Program-made: the position numbers and the translations under genes
Part shown: piece after piece, positions 26,003 through 36,016 of the stretch
How positions within the stretch are numbered: position 1 is the first letter of the stretch
Layout of the letters: each line of letters opens with the position of its first letter
Source of the DNA: Phylloscopus collybita
Lineage: Eukaryota; Chordata; Aves; Passeriformes; Phylloscopidae
DNA: 64,000 bases
NCBI GenBank assembly: GCA_027886175.1
Contig: JAJNNQ010000006.1
Span: 7,378,001 to 7,442,000, forward strand
Reading direction: 5' to 3'
Notes under the pieces: model-generated
Seen by the model: the letters and a program-made list of their open reading frames with translations, nothing else
Told to the model about the DNA's origin: nothing
The model's database searches: none

Positions 26003-27237
26003 TGAACAGCTTTTGTGTAGTTTTTAATTGCTGGCTGAAGTTAACCATGATACTCTTCTCCAGCATGAGCTTCCTTTCATGGGATACAGTCCTTCAAGGA
26101 CTTATCCATCATGGGTCCTTTCTAAGGATTCTAATGCTTCAAGAACTGCTTCAGACTGGGTCCTTTCCATGGAGTGCAGTTCTACAAGAGTGGACTGCTT
26201 GATTGGGTCCCTCATGCATCACCAGTCTTACCAGCAAGCCTGCTCCAACATGGGATCCTCTTCCTGGGCTTCAGCTTCTGACAGGAATCTGCTCCTGTGT
26301 GGGCTATCCAGAGTCTGCAGCTTCCTTCAGGCATCTAAGTGCTATGGTATGGTGTCCTCCACAAGCTGTAGTATCAATATCTGCTCCAGAGGTTCCCCCA
26401 TGGACTTCAGCCGGATAGCCTGTGTCATCATGCACTTCATCACAGGCTGCTCAGGTGTCTGAAACACCTCCTCCCTGTCTTCTGCGCTGATCTTGGTGTC
26501 TGCAGGACTGATTGATGTTTTCCTCACTTCTCACTCCTCAAATACACCTTCCTTAAGATGTCAGTCCCTTGGCTGTGGGGCTCAGCCATGCCCTGTGGTT
26601 GGAGACAAATGGAACTTTCCTGTGTGTCCAACACAGGGCAGTCCCAGATCCTCCTCACCCTTGCCTGGGTCTGACAGAGGCAGGCCTGGGCACTATAAAA
26701 GAAGTAAGAAACCAATATGCTTACAAGAGGAAGCTAAAAAATAAAATTTCTGAAGGAATCTGAAAACTAGCCACCAAGATGATAAATTTAAAACCAGAAC
26801 CATTCATGTAGTTGGGGACCTTGTACAGAGCAGCTTTAAGGGGTAACTGGCTATGATTATGGTTTTTAGGTGATCAGAGCAGAGCCAGTGGGAGACTGAG
26901 TTGTTCAGAAAACCATGGGGAAAACATTCCAAAAGATCATTTATTTTGAAAGAGCTCAGTGCAAAAGAAGTAAGAAAAAAAACCTATTCATTTCTGTAGC
27001 TTTCAGGCATCTGATTGTAAACTTCTGATACTGTTAGTATACTGGTACTTTTAGGTATTGATCTTCAATAACTAACAAAAAATTACTTTACAAAATTTTT
27101 GGAATTATACAGATTTCAATTTCACTCTAAAATTCTTCTGATAGGCTTTTCATCTCAAAAAGAAATTAATGGTCTTTTTTGAAAATACTCTTCCTTTTTT
27201 ACATTGATGTTTACTGTGATTATTTCACTGTCTAGAT

Positions 27238-27285
27238 TAAAACAAAAACAAAAACAAAAGCAAACACACAAACAAACAAAAAACC
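27238..27285. repeat. (CAAAA)n/(CAAA)n simple repeat
   Basis: AAAAC units grade into ACAAAC units. Confidence 0.9.
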
Positions 27286-27565
27286 CCTCTTCTAATGTAA
27301 CCAAGGGCTGTTTTTTAACAGCATTTTGTTGAAGTGTGCATAAAGAAGAAAAGCTGGAATGAAATACCTCCAAAAGTACAATAATGCATAAAAAAAAGAA
27401 ATCCTAATTTCAGGAGCACTCTCTGAAGATAGTGAGAAAGTTTATTGCATAACATGTTGTTTGAAATAGAAGAAGGTACAAAAGATAAAAGCTGACATGG
27501 GTGAGAGGGAAAAAGTAAAAGCTGTACTTTTTGTGTTTGGGTCTTGTTTATATGTGTTATTTCAG

Positions 27566-27628
27566 AACTGAGATATTACAGTCAGAAAAGAAACATATTC
27601 TTCACTGACATTCTGTTAATACTCCAAG
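27566..27628 (+). other. Possible 63-nt cassette exon (hypothesis only)
   Basis: The upstream 35 bases are T-rich and end in GTTATTTCAG, a strong acceptor. The segment ends in CTCCAAG followed by GTGAGT, a near-consensus donor. Its length is a multiple of three. Only one frame is open, giving LRYYSQKRNIFFTDILLILQ between split codons at both ends (phase 1 to phase 1). The peptide is not recognised. CAAG/GTGAGT is rare enough to be notable, but chance pairs with an acceptor do occur in a window this size. Confidence 0.2.
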
Positions 27629-29750
27629 GTGAGTCATTTCACCTTTTATATAGCCCTGCTGATAAATCAATGAGGTTCTGCTTCAGCAAGTCAGTATACA
27701 CTGAATTGTTGCAATTAAGTTTTAGGTCATACATAGAAATGCATGTGTTGGATGAATATTGAACCAGCATCTGTACGGAAATGAGTGGACAGGCATGAAA
27801 TACATAGTTCCTTACACATCATCAGATAAAGGTATACAGAGTATACAGAACAATATATTTTCTTATAACTCTTCAGTGAATTTGTGTTAAGAATAACAAA
27901 GAACATTAATAGAATTATGAAAAATAAGATTGAAAGAAATTTGAAAACATTATCTACTCCATTCCTGTAATGCAATGTCAACTATATTTTTCCTATCCTT
28001 AAAAAATGTTTGTTTATGTTTTACAGATTTCCAAAAATGGAGATTTGGAGCATAAGCCCCTGTCCCCCAGTTTATTAAAAAGCTATACAGTTTTATGAAC
28101 TGAGAAGTTCTGTTTGAAGTTTCCAAAATTAGTTGTCTATATATCTGCAATCCAATTCTTTTAGGAAATGGTAGATAAATATCAGTGTTGCCAAACTTGA
28201 AATGGGCACCAGCACCCCATTTCTGAGATGTCTCCATGTATCAATACTTTTCTCACTGGCATTTCTACTTGTGGAAATATGTATAGTCAGAAAATTCTGG
28301 TTTATTACTCTGACTTAGACTGCAGAGATCACAAGCAAGGCTGCCCAATGGACATCCCCAAATAGCACCAATCACATAACTTGCTATCTCTTTCCCATTT
28401 CTTGACTCTCCTTCTAACTGTCCTCATAGTTCCCTCTTCCCTTCTTGATCTCTCAGGCATGTAACTCTCATTTAATTACTTTTCTCCTTTAATCTCAATT
28501 TTGCTGTATCTATACCCAAATTTCTATTTCTTATACCATTACCGAGGTAATCTCTGACCTTTACAGTATTACAGATCTAGCTATTAGGGTGCTGTTGACA
28601 TCAGAAAATTCTGCTTCTATAAAGGTCCCCAGTATCCCCTGCCAGCAGTCTGTGATATTTAGTCAGTTCTCACATAACTACCCCCTAAGCAACTGTGAAA
28701 TGTGATGGTCCTTCATAGTGCAATCATTAACATTTGCCAGCTGTTGCACTGTTATCTATTACATCCAAAATTTTTTCATGTCACAACCAGTAGTTTTTCA
28801 TATCCTGTTCAGTCAGCTTAATATCAGGCCAGGTCATAGCCAGGGGCTCACTCAGTTGCCTATCTCTGTGGCCTAACATTTTTCTCCTTTATTGATGGTA
28901 GAGGGCATGTGGTGTTCATAATACTAATATTTAGCCAAAAAGAATGCAAAGCTTCTAAATTCTGTGACTCTAGTCTCAACAAGAGGGTCTATAGCTTCAC
29001 CACAGCATAGAGAGAGAATTTCTTATTGCCAGCTTAGTGCAAAATGTAATTTTTGTCTTTATACATTAAAGTATGTTAAAATATACCCAGTATCCGACTC
29101 TCTGAGCTCCAACAATACCTTTCTGTGGTTCATTAACTACAGCACAAAAAATATTAGCAAATGGCTTCAGATGCACTCTTTTGAATTTATGTAAAATCAC
29201 TAGAATATCAACTGCAGCTATCACACTGTTTATGATGTGTGATACTTCCATAAAGACAAATTTTCTCAGCAAGCAGAACCAGAGATGTCCTGTAGTGTGC
29301 GCAGCAAAATTGGTTTTGTTGATTAGTTAGCTCATGCAGTAAACAAAACATTGAGTTCTCAACCAAAACCTCAGGCTGTGAAAGTCACTTTACAGTTAAA
29401 TTCACAGATAAATGTTGTTATAATACTTATGCCTTACCGTAAATATTCTCTTACCACCCTATTGTTCCAGCACTTTTACCTTAAATTTTGCCTATGCTTA
29501 TGACATAGATCTCATTACTCATCAAATGAAAAAGACATGTAGAGTATAAATATATTAAACCATTGTTGAATATCTACTATTTTGATTAAATTTGCAATAA
29601 ATAAATAAAACCAATATTCTGCCCATTAAAGCAAAAATACATAATTTTTAATAGAAATGGTTTTGATTGTTTTCTTTATGTCTTCAGCATTACCTAAATA
29701 AAACTGCATAAAACTTCTTTTGTTCTTTTTGTTGTTGGGTTCATGGTTAG

Positions 29751-30014
29751 AAACTAAGCAGAAAGAGAAAGGCCTCATGAAAGAACTACCTTCCATAGTC
29801 CTCTTCTGGGCAGAGACTAAAAACCAGAAGTCAAGGGAGGCTGCTTGCTTTCTCTCCAAACAAGAGGCTGAGAAAGTACGAACAATTCTGGAGAAAGGTG
29901 AAAGAATTTACCATCACATTATAACTAACATTATTAGACTAAATCTGTACTTCCCCATCTGTGGGAAACCTGGTATCCATAACCCAGAATGGTACAAAGA
30001 TCTATTAGTGTACT
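29751..30014 (+). other. Possible 264-nt exon (hypothesis only)
   Basis: A strong pyrimidine tract (TTCTTTTGTTCTTTTTGTTG) and TGGTTAG precede an 88-codon open stretch that ends at a donor-like ACT/GTAAGA. It would be phase 1 to phase 1. The peptide is charged and helix-like, for example LSKQEAEKVRTILEKGERIY, with NPEWYKDLLVY at the end. I recognise no family. It could also be the remnant of an old element, or chance. Confidence 0.18.
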
Positions 30015-31164
30015 GTAAGAAAAGTTCAGAGGGTTGCTGAGTCTACACTGGTTTTTGAGTCACTGAGAAACTAAAGTCAAAGTTATGGCAAAACAAAGAA
30101 TTGTCTCTGATTTTCAAGTATCTTTCTGCATATATCAAATAACATGGTAAACTATTAACAAACAGATTAGGATTTGGTTATTAACATGATCAATGCAATT
30201 CATCAGTAGTCAGTGAACTAACTACACATCCATGATCAAAATCAACAATAAGACAAATAAATGCCAATACTATAAACTGACAAAATATCAATAAAAAAAC
30301 CTCCAAAAAATAGTTCTAAAGACTCCTGTACAGCTATCTAGAAAATATTATCACTATTCAGTTCCAATGGTTTTTTCCAGTTACATCCACATTTCAAATA
30401 ATTTATAGATGTGTTAAAACCCTCCTTCATACTTTCAGTGCATAGAAGGTTTTAAGAACAGCCATCTCCATGGGGAAAAGAATGAGACAGGGCTGAGTCT
30501 ACAGTGAGTGGTCAGCATCACAAATAATTTGTTAGGAGAGACATGTTGATAATGATGGCTTCTAATTTCTTGCTCCTGAATCAGATTGGAATAATTTTTG
30601 CGTGTTGATAACACACCTTGTTTTTTCTTCATTGTTCTACAAGTCCATCTTGCATCTGAATTTACTGTGTATCAAATTCATGGCATTTTACGTATAACTA
30701 AAATAAATCTAAAGACACCTGGGTTGGAACCAGGGGAAGGACCTTTTGCATTCAAGTATTTTTTCCAATCCATACCATGAGCTGAAAATATTTTGCAGGA
30801 TAAAAGCCAGATGAAGTTTAAATTGGGACTGAGAGGAAGTGCCAGAAGGCACTTATCTTTAAAATTTTCAGACTTATAAAAATTCAAAATAAATTGCCTG
30901 TCTCCTGGAGTAGAATTCAAAAGACAAGCATCTTTGTTTCATAAATAGAAAATGGGCAAAGCTTCTAGTTTACTAATGCTATTCACAACTTCCAGTACCA
31001 TACTACAAAAATCAGTCAATGAAAGTATGCCATGGTCATTTTTTTTTTTACTCCTCAGCCTGAAACACACATTCTTTACTTACAAGGGTATTTTACATTC
31101 AAAATCTTAAAAAAAAAAAGAACAATTATTTCATTTTCCTCTTTTAGAGATTGGGAGGCATGTA

Positions 31165-31376
31165 AAGAAAGAAGTAAGAGACAGGAGTGCTATTCAGAGA
31201 GATCTCAACAAGGCGAAGAAGTGGGCTGCCAGGAAAGTAAACTACAAAGGGAATTGTAAAGTCCTGGACCTGGAGAGGAATAACCCAACATAACAATATA
31301 AGCCGGAGTCAACTGGCAGGAAAACACCCTTTCAATGAAGGACCTGAGAACTGAACATGAACATGAGCCAGGAGTT
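31165..31376 (+). mobile_element. CR1 LINE fragment, part of ORF2 (sense)
   Basis: The segment reads 'GAGATCTCAACAAGGCGAAG', 'AAGTGGGCTGCCAGGAAAG', 'GTAAAGTCCTGGACCTGGAG' and 'GAACATGAGCCAGGAG', the usual order of the CR1 ORF2 region after the polymerase domain. It is truncated at both ends, with small deletions, and is non-coding now. It lies about 1.8 kb upstream of another CR1 piece in the same orientation. Confidence 0.8.
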
Positions 31377-31379
31377 GGC

Positions 31380-33135
31380 CATGGAGGGAAAAAACTCTGG
31401 ATTGTTTCAGCAAGATGGTGGACACAGCAGGAAAGAACATCTTCAGAATTCACAGTCCCATATTCAAAATTAAAACCCTATAGATGTCCTACAGCTGGTA
31501 CCAAGCAGCTTTTATCCTTTAAGAAGGACCCCATAATTGGACAACATTGCCTCTGATAAAAAAATTATTTGATTAAATCAAGGTCTAAAATACCAGTAAG
31601 TCTGTTGTCCAAACACCGTGCTTCTTTTGGGGTGGCTGGTTTTTTTGTTTGTTGGGGTTTTTTTTTTTTTGCTTTTTTTGTTGTTGTTGGTTGGTTGATT
31701 AGTTGTTTTGGTTTGAGGGTTTTTTTTGTTTGTTTAGTTTTGGGGGTTGTTTTGTTTTTATTCTCTGTAACTACAATGTATTTCTTTGTAGTCTTCTCTG
31801 CCTATAGATTTGTCTTCCATTTTTTACTGCTAAAATAATGCATGATCACATTGATTTTAATAGGATGTGGGTCAAGTTAATAAAATATCTATTTATCATC
31901 AAATCTATTAACACTAAAAATGCCAATAATTTTTATTTAAATTAACTTCAAAGGTATTTTCCACAACTGAAAAATTTAACTGAAGATTTGTGGCTTAGCT
32001 GCAGGAAATGTATGTCTCTGTATAGCGACTTACTCCATAGAATACTTCTTCTGTGGAGTGAGATTCAAAAATGTATAATATCCAGGAAGGAGACAAGTTA
32101 TAATTTCATCTTAGTATTTATTCTAATTCACTTTTAATCATTCAAGATAGATGATATTCCCTTTTATTTCACAAAGTTTGGCATTTCACTTTGAAGGAAC
32201 AGGCTTCAGACTTTCATTTCTGTCTGTTAGCTTCTCAATTTATTAAGTGTAAGATTTTATTTGTCATGTGGATGGATTAAATTAATCTTCTTTTTAGAAA
32301 ACCAACAAAATAAATTATTCTGGTTTAGGGAAAACATAAGTCTAAATAAGCCTCATAAAAATGAACTAATTTTAATTGTGTGTTTTATTTAGGTATAGTC
32401 AAAGATCCCAAGCTTCATGACATGCTTAAGCTCTCTAAGATGCCTAGAAGCATGCCTCTTCTGAACATCTTCAAAAATCATTTGCTCTCTCCCTCTCAGT
32501 AAATACAGTTTTATGAAAGGTATCATTTTTATAAACCATATTCCATCAAATCAATGAATCTTGAAATGTCTTAGGACTTCTGTAGTATACTCTCCAGTAT
32601 ACAACATTCCCATGCAAAAATAAAGTTTCAAAATATTTTGACCATTCATTCTTTGTCATAGCCATAATTCAATTACTCATTTACAGTGGCATGATATAGT
32701 CTTATCCTTCTGCTATTAACTCAGAAGTAGTTTTCTTTGTTTTTTCAATGTCTGAGCATCAAGAACAGAAACAGAGACTCCTGTGACAGTAAAGCCTGGA
32801 AGTTCATGATCTCTGGCACCAGGAAAACAGCACCTGCTCCATCTGCAGAGTCCTAGCTACAGAGTAGGGTCCATGACTTGATTGCAGTAAAGGATGCTCT
32901 GGAACATGGAAGCCTGGATATTTTTCTCATAAATCCTGCCAGTGAGGAGAGAAAGGGCTAATAGCTGGTTGTGCAGCAGGTGTCAGAAACAAGGTTTTGG
33001 TTGGAATAATCATTCTGAGTAGGTGAAAAGAGGGAATTGTTCTTTATGTGTGAGAGAAGCAGGAATGCAAGGAGGTTTGTGTATGGACAGATTATGGGCC
33101 AGCTGAGAGCTTATGAGTCAGGGCTGGCAAGCAGA
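31380..33135. other. Unique sequence between CR1 fragments
   Basis: No gene is seen. It contains the T/G-rich tract at 31,626-31,761. From about 32,750 the sequence becomes less AT-rich and may be a more diverged upstream part of the CR1 copy that is clear from 33,140, but I cannot align it by eye. Confidence 0.5.
31626..31761. repeat. T/G-rich low-complexity tract
   Basis: Mixed TTTTTG, TTG, GGTTGGTT and GGGTTTT stretches over about 135 bases. It creates an 89-codon Phe/Val/Cys-rich false open frame. Confidence 0.9.
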
Positions 33136-33139
33136 GCAG

Positions 33140-34050
33140 CAGGGGTGATGTGGTATTGTAGTTATTTGCTGCAGACTGCCTAATCACAAAGAAATATATA
33201 TTTCACAATCACAAAATTTGATCCTCATGTGTGGTATAACCATGAATTCTTCTGGAAGGGTAACACAGAAAGACAAAAGCAATTCAGGAGTATGTTGACA
33301 ACATCTTCCTGTCACATGTGGTTGAGGAACTGATAAATGAAGACATGATGCTGGTCCTGAGATTTACAAACATAATAACCAGTATTGAATGTGTGAAGGC
33401 TGAGGGCATCTTTGGCTGCTGCTATGATGTGATATCCTGAAAAGAGGGAGAAAAAATAATAAATTAGACAACATATCGCTGCATTTCAGGAGATCACACT
33501 TTGGACCCTTCAGGAAATAAATTTTAAGAGTCCAATAAGATATGGCTTGAGGGTAAGTAAGAAGGCTCTGTAGAGGAATTTGATCCAGTGGTCCTAGGCC
33601 AATTGAATGAGGTTCCACAAGGGCAAGTGCTGCAATCTGCCCTTGGGTCACAACAACCTCATGCAGCACTACAGCTTGAGGAAGAGTGGTTGGAAATGTG
33701 CCCAGAGGAGAAGGACCTGTGGGTGCAGGTGAGCAGCTGGCTGAACATGATTCAACATGTGCCCAGGTGGCCAAGAAGGCCAATGGCATCCTGGCCTGTA
33801 TCAGCAATAGTGTGGCTAGCAGGACCAGGGCAGTGATTGTTGCTCTTGTCACAGTTGAGGTCATGCCTTGAATGGGCCTCTGGGCCTATCAATACAAGAA
33901 GTACACTGAGGTGCTGGGGTGTGTCCAGAGAAGAGCAATAGAGCTGGTGAGGGATTGGGAGCACAAGTCTTATAATGAGTAACTGTAGAAACTGGGAGGA
34001 TGAGGGAAAAAACCTTATGACTCACTACAACTGGCAATTGTTGGACCTCG
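33140..34050 (+). mobile_element. CR1 LINE, ORF2 pieces with an internal deletion (sense)
   Basis: The first part (to about 33,575) follows the CR1 ORF2 endonuclease-to-reverse-transcriptase region: 'GTGAAGGCTGAGGGCATCTT', 'TTGGCTGCTGCTATGATG', 'CATTTCAGGAGATCACACTT'. The second part (from about 33,590) jumps to the end of ORF2: 'GGAGAAGGACCTGTGGGTG', 'GGTGGCCAAGAAGGCCAATG', 'CATCCTGGCCTGTATCAGC', 'GGTGTGTCCAGAGAAGAGC'. The stretch of ORF2 expected between them, probably around 1 kb, is absent. The copy ends near 34,050 without reaching the 3' octamers. It is full of stops and is a dead copy. Confidence 0.88.
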
Positions 34051-34059
34051 GGGCATAGG

Positions 34060-35973
34060 GGCTGCAGCACCCTCACCTGTCTTGGACTGTCAGATCTGCC
34101 TCAGTACTTTCTCCTAACATAACAATCATGTGTCCCTCAGATTGCCATCTGGGTTTCTTACCTGTAAACAGACTTTTTGATTGGCCTTTCTTAGTATTCT
34201 GAACTAAGCTGATAAAGCTGTGCCATATTTCAGGTGGGTCCTGGATCCACAAAACCTCTGTGTTGCAGCAGGGGTCACAGTCTGGGTTGCCGTATATGCC
34301 CTTATTAACCTTCTCACAGACTTTCTCTTTTCTGTCTAATTACTGCCTTGGTTCTCACATCTGATATTTGGTTTTACAGACAAGATCTAAACCCACTACC
34401 TTAGTTTCAAAATATTTCCTTAATTCCTTTGGGGGAAAAAAAAAATAAGCATAGTAATTTAGTTTCTTGAAGGCATCAACAGAAACCATTACCCAAAGAG
34501 ATAGGTAGACCTTTGAAAAGTAGGACTGGGGACTTTTTAAGAATACAAGAAACAGTGATAATTCTGGATATTTTGTTCCTGAAAGCACAGTATTTCCTGC
34601 CTTTATATGCTAAGTAAAATTTAGTGGTTAGTCATCTGTATGGCTTTAAATAACTCTTCTAAATTTGATTGTGAATGTTTCCAATGAATTATCCTTCATG
34701 CTAATTCATGCACAAGAAAATGTATCACCCACAAGCCGTAGTCTGTTTCCCCTGTGCATGCTGAATAGTCTCTGCACCTTGAGAACTCTTCCTCATTTCA
34801 ATTCTCACTCCCATGAATAAGGGTGTGATAATCTCTACTAACAGCAAAGAATTTAATACCTGATAGGCAGATATTGTGATCGGATGTGTCATTTGAAACA
34901 TGCCCTATCAAATAAGGATAAAAGCTGCCAGAAATGTGATAATATTTTACACAAGCATTATTATTAGTGTAGATGAAAATAATCTGAGGGATAAAACTCA
35001 GTCTTTATGTACGTTCTATGCCAGTCTTTTGTACGTGTTTACCTCCATATATGTTTCAAGGAAAACCCATTGGGATTATTAGGGATTCAATTTATGCTTA
35101 GGCATTTGGGAAACCCATTCCAGGGATAACAGAACTAGAGTACACACTGTGACTTCTGAACAGCCTCCAGAATGAAAGTTCTGCAATTAAAAATAGTTTT
35201 CTGTCTCCATTTATCAACAGTTTCTTTCTGTGTATAATTCAAGGAAGAAACAATTGCAGGTGCAGTCTGCTTTACAGATCCTTTTTTAGTCCTAGTTCAG
35301 ATAAACAATTATTCATGAGATTTACTTATGCCAATTTAACCCTAATATGTAAAATATGGTAGACAGCTATCCTTTGGTTTTGAGAAAGTATTTTCTACTT
35401 TAATTTAGGATCCACATGGGGAAACATTATTTATAATGTGCCAAATGTGATTTATCAACAGTCAGTAGAAATGTATTTAGTCTTCATTGTCTGTGATATT
35501 GATACCAGTTATTTCATAGACTGAAGATTGCCTGTCCCAGAAGTGAATCCCCATATGCAGAGTAGTCCCCATACCACTAATGTAACTTTTAATAAAATGA
35601 AAAAAACCCAAACAAACTATAAAAGAATTTCTCTTCTTGTTTTCAGGTTCTTGATGTGTGATTCACTAGCAGATTTATTTCACAGCTAAAGCATAACAGA
35701 TCCACACAAAAGCTAAATTTACACAGGGAAAGACATATAGTGTCCTCAAGACAGCAGTAAACATTGACACCTGATAACCTTGTTAGGAACATGAAAAATG
35801 ATGAAGATCATAAAATACATGAAACTCCGTAAGAAACAAAATGATCAGAAACACACATCACAACAAAATGATCTGTTATAATGAGAGGCAAGACATTTAC
35901 TACATAAAAGGTATCATCTCCAGTTTTAGAGTTTTATGTTGCTTATCAACTATTATTATAATTGTTGTTGTTA

Positions 35974-36016
<43 letters not shown>

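Larger units (their letters stand above)
25463..26052 (+). mobile_element. Solo LTR of an avian endogenous retrovirus, family 'A', inserted in 'B'
   Basis: Recognisable LTR phrases occur in order on the plus strand: 'CTTTGGATGTGTGCTGAAAA', 'GTTTTAGTTATTGC', 'ACAGCTGACCCCAAATGACC', 'CCATATGGCATCCTGCTCAG' with a TTTAAA box at 25,674-25,679, then 'CACCTATTAAACTGTCTTT' holding an ATTAAA poly-A signal (25,859-25,864). It ends with a 'GCTGAAGTTAACCATGATA' terminus near 26,052. The first 50 or so bases of the family are missing or unrecognisable. No retroviral gene follows, so it is a solo LTR. A five-base repeat has expanded inside it at 25,940-26,002. Confidence 0.78.
25281..26717 (-). mobile_element. 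LTR of family 'B', interrupted by a family 'A' LTR
   Basis: The second copy of family 'B' reads on the minus strand. Its 3' end is at about 25,281 ('TGCAGGGTTAGACTTGGCTG' on plus). The following bases to about 25,462 (for example 'TACCAGTTACTGCCACAAGC') track the equivalent part of the copy at 10,335. The rest resumes at about 26,053 ('CTCTTCTCCAGCATGAGC') and continues through 'GATCTTGGTGTCTGCAGG' to about 26,717. The middle is occupied by a family 'A' LTR. About 150 bases of 'B' present in the first copy are missing at the junction. The copy is diverged, and its open frames are not genes. Confidence 0.65.
26720..31160. other. AT-rich unique sequence, no confirmed gene
   Basis: No gene can be confirmed. 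Two splice-bounded open segments (27,566-27,628 and 29,751-30,014) are listed as possible exons. The pyrimidine-rich stretch at about 28,320-28,930 has many short C/T runs and could be an old antisense retroelement, but I cannot assign it. A 7-bp hairpin (AAGTGCC, loop AGAA, GGCACTT) is at 30,837-30,854. Confidence 0.5.

Noticed and set aside
25738..26462. 154- and 144-codon open frames
   Set aside because: They cross LTR A, its pentanucleotide array and the A/B junction. The frames reflect repeat sequence only.
31569..31838. 89-codon Phe/Val/Cys-rich open frame
   Set aside because: It is produced by the T/G-rich low-complexity tract.
33364..33864. 166-codon minus-strand open frame
   Set aside because: It is antisense to the CR1 ORF2 fragment, which reads on the plus strand.
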